7,019 nucleotides of DNA from Candidatus Heimdallarchaeota archaeon (lineage in GTDB: Archaea > Asgardarchaeota > Heimdallarchaeia > Heimdallarchaeales > Kariarchaeaceae). Made by a program: the position numbers and the translations under genes. The notes beneath the pieces are model-generated. The model worked only from the letters and a program-made list of their open reading frames with translations, was not told where the DNA came from and searched no databases. Positions 1-6,533 of the stretch are shown here, piece after piece; the stretch's first letter is position 1, and each line of letters starts with the position of its first letter. The stretch spans positions 1 through 7,019 of the forward strand of contig JALUTL010000454.1 of NCBI GenBank assembly GCA_027016475.1. Reading direction: 5' to 3'.

Positions 1-389
1 TCCACGAACATTCTGAACTCATAAAGGTTGCCCTGCATCAATCTCCAGTTATTCCCGAAATTACCCCTGAAGACCCCCATGAGAACTTCAACAATGAAAT
101 TCTTGAGCACATCAAGGAATTCATCGAAAAAAGGATGGTCAATGTCGAAACCAGCCCGTTGCACATTGAAAATTGCAGATATACCATGAGTGAAGATGAA
201 AACTTTGTTATCGGAACGTTGCCGGGATACAACAATGTTTACGTCGCAACTGGCTTTTCAGGTCATGGATTCAAATTCACACCACTGGTTGGAAAGATTG
301 TCGCAGACCTGATCCAAACAGGAATATCAAACATTGACCTTTCCCACTTTTCACCTGAAAAGTTCATTGAACCCAAACACAGCCTGTGA
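1..389 (+). CDS. Sarcosine oxidase / N-methyl amino acid oxidase family FAD enzyme, C-terminal part (5' end outside window)
   Basis: The last 128 codons (frame starting at base 3, stop TGA 387-389) of a DAO-superfamily flavoenzyme resembling monomeric sarcosine oxidase and N-methyltryptophan oxidase. These oxidise the N-methyl C-N bond of secondary amino acids, giving an imine and H2O2. Seen directly: the motif ENCRYTMSEDENFVIG, whose Cys codon (174-176) matches the cysteine that carries covalent FAD in monomeric sarcosine oxidase, followed by LPGYNNVYVATGFSGHGFKF. The Lys in GHGFKF (codon 273-275) matches the lysine next to the flavin that is linked to O2 activation in that family. The segment ending ADLIQTGISNIDLSHFSP is the usual family end. 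The family is typically about 370-400 residues, so roughly two thirds, including the Rossmann FAD-binding N-terminus, lie upstream. Substrate cannot be assigned; a related glycine or other amine oxidase is possible. Confidence 0.88.
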   Translation, partial: HEHSELIKVALHQSPVIPEITPEDPHENFNNEILEHIKEFIEKRMVNVETSPLHIENCRYTMSEDENFVIGTLPGYNNVYVATGFSGHGFKFTPLVGKIVADLIQTGISNIDLSHFSPEKFIEPKHSL

Positions 390-516
390 TCACCAAAATC
401 CACATTACCAGCTCATCATTACTCGATTTTTGCAATATTCCTTATACTCCCAAAATTTCAAGGCATTAAGCGATATTGACGTAAATCCTTAAATACAGCC
501 CTCAATTATATATTGT
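390..516. other. Intergenic region between oxidase and ABC operon
   Basis: No reading frame of note. It holds a short T-run (T5 near 425-429) that could serve as a weak archaeal terminator for the oxidase gene, and the promoter of the ABC operon at its right end. The plus strand is already A/C-rich here. Confidence 0.5.
489..495 (+). promoter_or_regulatory. TATA-like box for the ABC exporter operon, leaderless start
   Basis: TTAAATA is centred 25 nt upstream of the ATG at 517, the normal distance from an archaeal TATA box to the transcription start. No Shine-Dalgarno precedes the ATG; the sequence there is AT-rich (ATTATATATTGT). Inference: transcription starts at or within a base or two of the ATG. 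A second AT-rich stretch at 505-513 is too close to the ATG to be the box for this start. Confidence 0.6.
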
Positions 517-1416
517 ATGGGCGAAACAAATGATTTCATCATTTCAACTTCTCACCTGACCAAATATTATGGATCGGTCAAGGGAATTGAAAACGTGTCC
601 CTTCAGGTAAGAAAGGGAACTATCCATGGCTTTCTCGGCCCCAACGGTGCAGGAAAGACTACAACAATCCGAATTTTGGTAGGTCTCCTTAAGGCATCGT
701 CCGGAGCAGCCTCCATCAATGGCAATCCAGTGGGAACCGTTGAATCTTGTAGGGACATGGGCTATCTCCCATCAGACTTCCAACTTTATGCACACTATAC
801 TGTCGGTGAATATTTGGACTTTCTCGGAAGCATTTGGCAATCAACTCCCCTCAGACAGGAACTGGTCGAACGTTTCCAGCTGGACGAAAACCGAAAATGC
901 AAGGATTTGAGCAGAGGCAACAGACAAAAAGTTGGGATTGTCCAAGCATTCATGCATGAACCGAAACTGATCATTGCCGATGAACCCACTACAGGACTTG
1001 ATCCTCTCATGCAGGACGAATTCAACGATCTCATCAAGGAATATGTCCATAAGGGAAATACGGTGTTCCTGTCATCCCATATCCTTTCAGAGGTTCAAGC
1101 TGTATGTGACTATGTAAGCGTCATACGAAATGGTGAAATCGTCAGCACCGGAAAGGTGTCTGAACTCCTCTCATCCGTCCCCCGAAAAGCAATACTCCGT
1201 GCAAAAACCATGGACGCCCCTCTGATCGAATCCATCCGAAACCTCCCCAATGTCCTGAAGGTCGAGCCTGACACGACCGAGGCAGTCCTCTACTTCGAAG
1301 GAAGCAGCGTCCCACTGCTTGCAAAACTTTCTGAACTGAAAATCGAGGATGTCGTGCTCCCCCCTGCAAACTTGGAAGATTACTTCCTCCCGCTGTATCA
1401 AGGCAAGGAGGCCTGA
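517..1416 (+). CDS. ABC transporter ATP-binding protein (ABC-2 / DrrA-CcmA type exporter ATPase)
   Basis: A 299-residue cytoplasmic ATPase that powers the permease encoded next. Motifs seen: Walker A GPNGAGKT (41-48, Lys47), a shortened Q-loop region GYLPSD (82-87) with Ser where many ABC proteins have Gln, signature LSRGN (130-134) in place of LSGGQ, Walker B KLIIAD with catalytic Glu155, D-loop GLDP (159-162), and switch His187 in LSSHIL. The LS(R/K)GNRQK signature is common in the CcmA/DrrA-like export branch, so it should not be read as loss of function. Residues after about 215 form the variable C-terminal domain typical of this branch. Start choice: ATG 517 sits 25 nt after a TATA-like box, consistent with a leaderless mRNA. 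The gene ends 3 nt before the permease ATG. Substrate unknown; drug, lipid or peptide export are all possible. Confidence 0.95.
   Translation: MGETNDFIISTSHLTKYYGSVKGIENVSLQVRKGTIHGFLGPNGAGKTTTIRILVGLLKASSGAASINGNPVGTVESCRDMGYLPSDFQLYAHYTVGEYLDFLGSIWQSTPLRQELVERFQLDENRKCKDLSRGNRQKVGIVQAFMHEPKLIIADEPTTGLDPLMQDEFNDLIKEYVHKGNTVFLSSHILSEVQAVCDYVSVIRNGEIVSTGKVSELLSSVPRKAILRAKTMDAPLIESIRNLPNVLKVEPDTTEAVLYFEGSSVPLLAKLSELKIEDVVLPPANLEDYFLPLYQGKEA
1407..1411 (+). promoter_or_regulatory. Shine-Dalgarno site of the permease gene, inside the ATPase gene
   Basis: GGAGG lies 8 nt before the ATG at 1420 and overlaps the last codons of the ATPase gene. With only 3 nt between stop and start, this points to translational coupling. 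It contrasts with the first gene of the operon, which has no such site: leaderless for the first gene, Shine-Dalgarno for the internal one. Confidence 0.85.
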
Positions 1417-1419
1417 ACC

Positions 1420-3135
1420 ATGTATTCCCATGTGTCACTCCTCAAAAAGGACTTCCAGCTCCAAAGAAATTGGCTGATAGGATGGATCATCGGCATCTCC
1501 ATCTTCAATCTAATGATTTTCAGCATCTATCCCGGTGAAGAAGGAGTCCAGTCCCTCCTTGGACTGTTGGACAATGAAGCCTATCAGGCATTCCTTGGAC
1601 AGCTTGACTCCGACGCCGCCCCGCAAGTCATTTGGCTGATGTTTGCCCTCCCGTCAATGGCTCTCATAGGTTACATAGGCGCAGTCCTCTACGGAGTCAG
1701 GGGAATACTGGTCGATGTCGATCTCGGCACAAATGAATTCTTCTTCACCCTGCCTATCAGAAGAACTACCAACCTCCTCATTGAAATGGTCAACGGACAG
1801 CTCATCACTCTCTTCCTCAACTTGAGCATCATTCTTCCGTGGTTCTTCCCATTGGACGGAAAAACAATCGAAACCGACATCCTCGTAAAAATGACCATTT
1901 CACTCCAACTGTTCCTCACGGTAGGGTACATCTTCGGAATGCTCCTAGGAACACTTACATCCAATCAAGGAAGAGGACAGCAACTCGGACTTCTGGCATC
2001 CATTTCATTTTTCGTCCTGCAAGCCGTGGCAAGAATTTCTGAACCCCTAGAAACCATCGCCGATTTCATCCCCATAAATTGGTTTGACCCTGCTCATGTC
2101 GCCTTCAAAAATGAATATGATGTCGATGGCATCAGAAGCATGGTTCTCTTCATTCTTGCATGCGGAGCCGCCGTAATCTACCTGTACCAAAGAAAGGAAA
2201 TGGTGGCAGATGCCGGATGGACTCTGACAAAACCCCAATCCACGCAATCTGAAGAAAAAACCGTTGCAATCCCAAAACCCGAAAAAAGCAATACGTCCGG
2301 CTGGCTCGTCTTCTGGGCAAGAGCCATCAAAAACCGGCTCCCGTTCACTGCCGACTTTCTCTTCTCCGAAGCACGGGTCATGACCATCATGTTCTGGGTA
2401 ATTGTCATGATCTATCCGCTTCAGCTAATGCTTTATCCAGGCGATGAAGAAACACTCCTGCTTATGCAGGGATTCGATTTCGGAGGAATTGGTGCACTGA
2501 TCCTCATGGGACAGACCGTGACGGATCCCTATCTCTGGTTCCAAATCACTCAGGCATTCGGTGCCCACTGGATGTTCATGCTACCCGCAACAATCTTCTG
2601 GAGCAAAAAAATCGTGTCGTTTGACAGGGACAAGGAAACAGGTGAAATAATCGGATCATATCCCTTGGATACGAAACAGTTCCTCCGCCAAAGACTGCTC
2701 GCACTCCTGATCGAACTGACAATTCTCGTAGGATTCATGATCGCCTTCACCCTTGTTGCTGACCTGACCTACAACCAACTCAATGAACAGACAGTATGGA
2801 AGGCCATCGCCATCCTCGGCATCATCCCCATGTACACCTTCCTCATAACACTTGCCGCAATTCCGATCCTGCTTGACCACAACAGGGGAATCCTCATCAA
2901 CAGAATGCTCCTCCTTGGACTGTTCCTCTGGTTCGCAGTACCCCTGATATCACAGCCGTCTGTCCAATGGTACGAAATGGGTATCTTCGGCCTCTACAAC
3001 CCAATCCAAATCATACTTGATCAGCAATGGTTCCCTGCTGCAAACGGCCTGCTCATCCTCTCAGCTCTCGCAACAATCTCATCATTTGCCATGATCAGAC
3101 TTGCACACAAAATACCATTCATCAACGTAGACTGA
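1420..3135 (+). CDS. ABC-2 type exporter permease with two repeated six-helix halves
   Basis: A 571-residue inner membrane protein, partner of the upstream ATPase. Hydrophobic segments are visible near residues 17-37, 69-92, 124-143, 157-180, 187-206 and 239-257, then a polar linker (about 258-315, with SEEK and PKPEKS), then 319-338, 377-395, 425-448, 460-484, 489-511 and 540-561. The halves look homologous: the first helix of each ends in YPGEE (37-41) or YPGDE (339-343). The loop after the second helix carries TNEFFFTLPIRRTTNLL in one half and TGEIIGSYPLDTKQFL in the other, the conserved cytoplasmic stretch of ABC-2 permeases that faces the ATPase. A typical ABC-2 permease has six helices and dimerises; this one is about twice that size, so a single chain probably supplies both halves of the pore. 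The start is set by GGAGG 8 nt upstream. Substrate unknown. Confidence 0.92.
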   Translation: MYSHVSLLKKDFQLQRNWLIGWIIGISIFNLMIFSIYPGEEGVQSLLGLLDNEAYQAFLGQLDSDAAPQVIWLMFALPSMALIGYIGAVLYGVRGILVDVDLGTNEFFFTLPIRRTTNLLIEMVNGQLITLFLNLSIILPWFFPLDGKTIETDILVKMTISLQLFLTVGYIFGMLLGTLTSNQGRGQQLGLLASISFFVLQAVARISEPLETIADFIPINWFDPAHVAFKNEYDVDGIRSMVLFILACGAAVIYLYQRKEMVADAGWTLTKPQSTQSEEKTVAIPKPEKSNTSGWLVFWARAIKNRLPFTADFLFSEARVMTIMFWVIVMIYPLQLMLYPGDEETLLLMQGFDFGGIGALILMGQTVTDPYLWFQITQAFGAHWMFMLPATIFWSKKIVSFDRDKETGEIIGSYPLDTKQFLRQRLLALLIELTILVGFMIAFTLVADLTYNQLNEQTVWKAIAILGIIPMYTFLITLAAIPILLDHNRGILINRMLLLGLFLWFAVPLISQPSVQWYEMGIFGLYNPIQIILDQQWFPAANGLLILSALATISSFAMIRLAHKIPFINVD

Positions 3136-3147
3136 AAAACATACACA

Positions 3148-3732
3148 TCATGAAGGAAAACCAAACACAAGAACGGCCACAAGCAACATCAATGCATAAA
3201 TACCCACAAATGCACCAAACATCGCCCATTCCCTCCTCCGCCAACCATCACGAACTCCCCATACAATGAACAGCACCAAACCCAGAACCTCCCCAACCTG
3301 CGTCCGAAGATCCATCAGACCCAACAGAAATGATGCTCGCTTCCCCTTCGGAAACGGACCGAAGGCCGGCCACAGCACAACCACCGCACTGATGGACGGC
3401 AGATCACCAACCAAGTGCAGATACATCGAAAACCACAGAAGCACAGGCGCAAAGGACGGAAGCGAGTACGGCGAAATCCGCCTGTCGATCCAGACCATCC
3501 AAAACTCTCGGTACCTGTACAGCAGCATGCCGAACATCGTAATGAACAGAACGGTGTGACCAACCCACCGTCCCGTGTCAAACAGCATGGATCCAATGGG
3601 CTTGTCAATGATATCCGGAATGGTCACACCTATCGCACCTATGATCGGCGACAACAAATTCCTCTCCCTGTACACCCGGTTGAACGCATGGCCAAGCAAC
3701 ATGCCCGAGGCAGCATGACCCAGAAGATACAC
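3148..3732 (-). CDS. YdjM-like membrane-bound metal-dependent hydrolase
   Basis: About 194 residues from GTG 3730-3732. It resembles the YdjM / LexA-binding inner-membrane putative hydrolase family (E. coli YdjM is of similar length). Family-like polar residues in a hydrophobic protein: His6 in LLGHAASG, Asp40 and Asp43 in IPDIIDKP, His59 in GRWVGHTVLF, His106 and Asp110 in YLHLVGDLPS. These are probably metal ligands within the membrane region. Several membrane helices are visible, including 58-72, 93-109 and the C-terminal 170-192. The frame is open upstream to a TTG at 3826-3828 that would add 32 residues, but that extension is polar, unlike the family, and has no Shine-Dalgarno. GTG 3732 has a TATA-like box 25 nt upstream. 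Convergent with the permease, 12 nt between stops. The biochemical reaction of this family is not well established. Confidence 0.8.
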   Translation of the reverse strand: MYLLGHAASGMLLGHAFNRVYRERNLLSPIIGAIGVTIPDIIDKPIGSMLFDTGRWVGHTVLFITMFGMLLYRYREFWMVWIDRRISPYSLPSFAPVLLWFSMYLHLVGDLPSISAVVVLWPAFGPFPKGKRASFLLGLMDLRTQVGEVLGLVLFIVWGVRDGWRRREWAMFGAFVGIYALMLLVAVLVFGFPS

Positions 3733-3753
3733 AACCTCAAAAAACTTGCTCCG

Positions 3754-3760
3754 TATTAAT
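3754..3760 (-). promoter_or_regulatory. TATA-like box for the YdjM-like gene
   Basis: On the minus strand ATTAATA is centred 25 nt before the GTG at 3732, the same spacing as the ABC operon promoter. It supports the shorter, leaderless start and an independent transcript rather than read-through from the gene ending at 3840. Confidence 0.45.
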
Positions 3761-3839
3761 GCATTGCCTTCTGAATCAAAATGAAAATGCTTTCTTTCTA
3801 TTCCATGCCAACAGTCCGCAACAACCAAGCCAAACTGAT

Positions 3840-4463
3840 TCAGAATCCCCGACGCGATATCATGTATGCCTGCAAATCTGGTTTCTCATCCTTCTCTGCC
3901 ACAAATCCATTCCTCATGAGCCTTGCGACAAACTTTTCCACATCATGAAGCGATACGTTTGAAATCTTCCCCTCTATCACTTCTACTCCTCCGGTTTCAA
4001 TCTCATCCAAACCAACAACAACTTTGAAGGTTAGCTCTCCAAACCTGTCCTTATACCTCAATGTATGGATCACCGCAATCAGCGATTTTGGACGTGGCAC
4101 TAACTTTAACACAATATCAATTTCCAAAATCTCATCAAGACTGAATTTCCGTTTCTCAAACGTTCCACGATGCTTGAATGTCAAAGTGTTCTGAGGATCA
4201 AGATGGAGCATCTGACCAAAGAAATGGATCTCTGTCGGATAAACCACCCAAAAAAACAGGTAAAGAAATCCAATGACGTAATACACCCAATTGGAATAAA
4301 CAACCTCAAGACCTACCAATTCTGGACTCGGAAAACCCAATGCAAAATTTACCAAATATAGCTTGTATGCAGTCCGAAGCGCTATGATGGTTACAGGAAT
4401 CTTGATGTCAAGATTGTGCACATTCAGCACCCAATCTACTAATAGTTTGTCCCGCAACTTCAT
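3840..4463 (-). CDS. Protein of unknown function: two membrane helices plus soluble beta-rich domain
   Basis: A 207-residue protein that I do not recognise. The N-terminus is short and polar, then two hydrophobic segments at about 22-44 and 57-76 form a likely hairpin, with the rest probably cytoplasmic. Residues about 85-190 alternate hydrophobic and charged residues in a way that suggests beta strands (LTFKHRGTFEKRKFSL, EILEIDIVLKLV, LIAVIHTLRYKDRFGELTFKVVV), followed by a helix (SLHDVEKFVARLMRNG). Two helices plus a small beta barrel closed by a C-terminal helix is the layout of bacterial PH-like domain membrane proteins; that is an inference from pattern only. The start ATG has a TATA-like box 24 nt upstream and no Shine-Dalgarno. 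It lies 107 nt upstream of the YdjM-like gene on the same strand. The frame is intact, unlike the genes to its right. Confidence 0.72.
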   Translation of the reverse strand: MKLRDKLLVDWVLNVHNLDIKIPVTIIALRTAYKLYLVNFALGFPSPELVGLEVVYSNWVYYVIGFLYLFFWVVYPTEIHFFGQMLHLDPQNTLTFKHRGTFEKRKFSLDEILEIDIVLKLVPRPKSLIAVIHTLRYKDRFGELTFKVVVGLDEIETGGVEVIEGKISNVSLHDVEKFVARLMRNGFVAEKDEKPDLQAYMISRRGF

Positions 4464-4634
4464 TGAGAATGTCTCACAAAAGCATTAATTTTCTTTTCCT
4501 TGATGCACAAATGTTCAGCAATGAACACGAAATCTCTCAAAACCATTGAAGAATTATAATATGGATTGCCTAACTTCAAAAAACAACTGAATAACGCTTT
4601 GTATTGAATCAGAGCAGTTTCAAATTGGATCTGA
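4464..4634. other. Intergenic region, no supported gene
   Basis: Apart from the promoter of the gene at 3840-4463, nothing is recognised. A minus-strand frame of about 60 codons crosses it from a TTG at 4648, but it overlaps coding sequence at both ends and has no start signals. This is also the left flank of the protease segment; no repeat matching the right flank was found by eye. Confidence 0.5.
4484..4491 (-). promoter_or_regulatory. TATA-like box for the gene at 3840-4463
   Basis: Minus-strand AAATTAAT is centred about 24 nt before the ATG at 4463. This is the third gene in the window with this spacing and no Shine-Dalgarno, consistent with leaderless transcription. Confidence 0.45.
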
Positions 4635-5051
4635 TCAAACAGTCCCAACTCCCTTTGATTTCCTTTTCCTTAACACCAGAATGCCAACCCCACTTCCTAC
4701 GAAAATAGCCACCGCAATCACTGTAGCTGTTGGAATTGTCCCTTCAGATGGCGTCCACCATGACGGCCTGATAGTTAGCCTACTTTCTGCCATATAGGAC
4801 GGATTCCAGCCAACTATGTACAGTTTGGGGACAAACAGCTTTGCAAAGGCAAACTCATTCAATCCATCCCCGTCATAGTCACCCACCGGCACTACATATT
4901 CTCCAAGAAAAACTTCAGTTTCAGTGCCCAAAATAATGTCCGCACCAGGGTTGTGCAGAATACCATTCCCACTGTTCAGATAGATCTCGACAATTCCAGC
5001 GGCAATAGCGTCATTGCTGTTATGGCTGCACCTCGAAGGTTGGAAGGTCAT
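4635..5051 (-). CDS. C-terminal fragment of the same protease: calcium-loop repeat and membrane anchor
   Basis: 138 codons as read from ATG 5051, but the first ten or so residues are probably out of frame and the ATG is internal. DYDGDGLNE (residues 58-66, bases 4854-4880) is a D-x-D-x-D-G type calcium loop as in FG-GAP or dockerin-like repeats, with a second such loop (GDVTGDGG) in the bridging frame upstream. After a Pro/Thr/Ser spacer, a hydrophobic helix (about 106-127) is followed by RKRK, a stop-transfer anchor leaving a short cytoplasmic tail. This is usual for archaeal surface proteins. It confirms the gene's 3' end is intact. Confidence 0.7.
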   Translation of the reverse strand: MTFQPSRCSHNSNDAIAAGIVEIYLNSGNGILHNPGADIILGTETEVFLGEYVVPVGDYDGDGLNEFAFAKLFVPKLYIVGWNPSYMAESRLTIRPSWWTPSEGTIPTATVIAVAIFVGSGVGILVLRKRKSKGVGTV

Positions 5052-5189
5052 TCATATTGCCTGACCATCTCACAATTATGGTTATATCATCAGTGCCATT
5101 GGGCAGGAGAACAGGAATTTCTCGATATGTAGACCCATCCAGCGCCACAAAGTCAATTCCATAACGAGTGGTGATACCGCCATCACCAG

Positions 5190-6032
5190 TTACATCTCCA
5201 AAGAGACCGCGAAGTCAAAGAAATCCCTGTTATGGCCATTGCTTGTAGTTGTCCACAGTGCCATGTCATTGGATTTTATCCGATAAACAACAACCTCTCT
5301 GACGTTGGGTGAATCTGCCCCTTCCAGTGCTAGATTTACATAGTCTTTGATTCGGTATTCGATAAATGCAAACTCATTGCTTCCTAGGTCAATATAATAG
5401 GCACTGCCTGCCGAACCCAAATCTACCCAATTTCTAGAAAAAGTGGGATAGATATGCGTCTGGCCGGTTGGTGTCTGCCAATTGAGCTTTGTTGCTTGTA
5501 TCCAGCCCAAGGCCCATTTGTGATAGTTGATCAAATGACCAGTAAACTTTCCTCCCATAAGACCCCACCAATGCCATCTCTTGTCATTTTGGAAATCTTG
5601 GTCTGGATAGGAATCGCTGAATCCATAAGAGTGCATGATTTCATGTGCCCATACGGCGGGAGAATTATGATAACTGGCAGCGAGTAGTGGTGTCCCTTGC
5701 CTTATCGCCCATTTGTATTCATAATAGTTTACTGCAATATCATTTGAAAAGTATGTCTGATTCCAAATTCCAAAGGAGACAATTCTCGTGTGTTGATTGG
5801 GTGAAAGAAACACAAAAACAATATTGGTAATCTTGTTTGCATAGAAATTGTATTGCTGGTCTATGGCCTTGAACGCTTGATGCGATGCTTCAATTCTGTT
5901 GGGGAGAAGTTCATCATGAAGGTTAAGGTCGTCATCGGTATATCCTCTGTTGTTGTTCGGTTTGGTGGGCATGGAATACAGGACGTCCACAAACTGCCAA
6001 GTGAATTTTCCATATGAACCCCCCCATATCAT
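5190..6032 (-). CDS. Catalytic fragment of M6-type zinc metalloprotease
   Basis: 280 codons as read from the sequence. The zinc site HEIMHSYGFSD (residues 130-140, bases 5613-5645) fits HExxHxxGxxD, in which H130, H134 and D140 bind zinc and E131 is catalytic, as in immune inhibitor A-like M6 peptidases. GLMGG (157-161) is at the place of the Met-turn, and YHKWALGWI (170-178) matches the family's K-x-x-x-GW segment. Then comes a beta-rich region (EFAFIEYRIKD, REVVVYRIKS). The last residues before the stop, after AVS, are out of frame: the true continuation is FGDVTGDGG. The ATG at 6032 is probably not a real start because no signal peptide or upstream M6 region follows from it. Confidence 0.8.
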   Translation of the reverse strand: MIWGGSYGKFTWQFVDVLYSMPTKPNNNRGYTDDDLNLHDELLPNRIEASHQAFKAIDQQYNFYANKITNIVFVFLSPNQHTRIVSFGIWNQTYFSNDIAVNYYEYKWAIRQGTPLLAASYHNSPAVWAHEIMHSYGFSDSYPDQDFQNDKRWHWWGLMGGKFTGHLINYHKWALGWIQATKLNWQTPTGQTHIYPTFSRNWVDLGSAGSAYYIDLGSNEFAFIEYRIKDYVNLALEGADSPNVREVVVYRIKSNDMALWTTTSNGHNRDFFDFAVSLEM

Positions 6033-6036
6033 AAAT

Positions 6037-6049
6037 CGACAGTCTGTCG
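6037..6049. repeat. Short inverted repeat at the head-to-head gene junction
   Basis: CGACA GTC TGTCG: five-base arms around a three-base loop, just beside the point where the protease and the unrecognised gene meet. Arms this short arise by chance fairly often; it is listed because of its position. Confidence 0.35.
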
Positions 6050-6182
6050 TCCTCTACTATTTCGACTTCATCATGAACAATCCAGATAGGGAACTCCTGC
6101 TTGAAGCTGATCCGGAATACCTGCCTGAACTCATGCAGCTATTTGGCGCAGGCATTGACATCAACTCTCTGATGTAAAATTG

Positions 6183-6533
6183 ATGGATCTCAGAATACGC
6201 TCTAATGAACCTCATGCCTTCTTCAGAAATGCAATCATGAGGCAGACTGGTGCCATTAGCCACTACCTCAGAATGGTCACCAATGAAATCCTGTTTGATC
6301 TTGACACAAACCTCCAAAATGTGAAACTGTTCCTCAGAAAAGCTGATTCTAAACAACTCGCTAAGGAAAATCAATTCCTCGCACTCTATCTCAACTTCCA
6401 AAGGGCTTCCAGAATCGCCGAACATCAAACCATCAGAACACCCGCTGGAAATCTCGTGTTTAATCCGTCAATAGGGGGTGGAAGAATAGCCCCGGCTTTT
6501 GTGAATATAGGACAGATAACCCAGAAGGAATAG
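6183..6533 (+). CDS. Longest uninterrupted piece of the unrecognised gene
   Basis: Reads from ATG 6183 to TAG 6531-6533, 116 residues. Contains HAFFRNAIMRQTGAISHYLR, an acidic/Leu-rich middle (EILFDLDTNLQNVKLFLRK) and LVFNPSIGGGRIAPAFVNIG. The ATG lies 5 nt after the stop that ends the preceding piece. No Shine-Dalgarno is present, so an independent start is less likely than a frameshift. The final TQKE is probably out of frame. No homology recognised. Confidence 0.45.
   Translation: MDLRIRSNEPHAFFRNAIMRQTGAISHYLRMVTNEILFDLDTNLQNVKLFLRKADSKQLAKENQFLALYLNFQRASRIAEHQTIRTPAGNLVFNPSIGGGRIAPAFVNIGQITQKE

Larger units (their letters stand above)
4635..6032 (-). pseudogene. M6-type surface metalloprotease gene, frameshifted twice and missing its N-terminus
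   Basis: One broken gene. The catalytic part (5190-6032) and membrane-anchored end (4635-5051) are in the same frame. The stretch between (about 5202-5025) codes only in a shifted frame, with FGDVTGDGG, then YGIDFVALDGS and RWSGNMNDLPTFEVQ. One added T in the T-run at 5200-5202 and one removed C at 5024-5025 restore a single reading frame of about 464 codons. The product would be a zinc protease outside the cell, tethered by a C-terminal helix. Complete M6 proteases start with a signal peptide and about 100 or more residues before the SYGK-like motif. Here the open frame begins at GGSYGKF, beside a C7 run (6019-6025), so the 5' part is absent. Base composition is balanced, unlike the A/C-rich flanks. 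Sequencing error, assembly error and real decay are all possible. Confidence 0.75.

Noticed and set aside
3733..3828. N-terminal extension of the YdjM-like protein to a TTG start
   Set aside because: The extra 32 residues are polar and unlike the family, no Shine-Dalgarno precedes the TTG, and GTG 3732 has a TATA-like box at 25 nt and gives the family's usual length.
3027..3962. Several plus-strand open frames opposite the YdjM-like gene (for example 3266-3559 and 3415-3759)
   Set aside because: They are low-complexity products rich in His, Pro, Arg and Gln, created by the A/C-rich strand; the minus-strand frame has the conserved family residues.
4460..4648. Minus-strand frame of 62 codons from a TTG start between the protease and the two-helix protein
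   Set aside because: It overlaps the coding ends on both sides, has no Shine-Dalgarno or TATA box at the right distance, and its translation shows no domain-like pattern.
5025..5202. Programmed ribosomal frameshifting in the protease
   Set aside because: No slippery heptamer with a downstream structure was seen, and two opposite shifts would be needed; simple indels are more economical.
5950..6035. Start of the plus-strand unknown gene at ATG 5950
   Set aside because: This part is antisense to well-supported protease coding sequence, so the plus-strand gene cannot plausibly begin there.
6057..6428. Minus-strand frame of 123 codons opposite the unrecognised gene
   Set aside because: It is rich in Ser, Glu and Met with no domain pattern; the plus strand has codon use like the intact genes and continues in adjoining frames.
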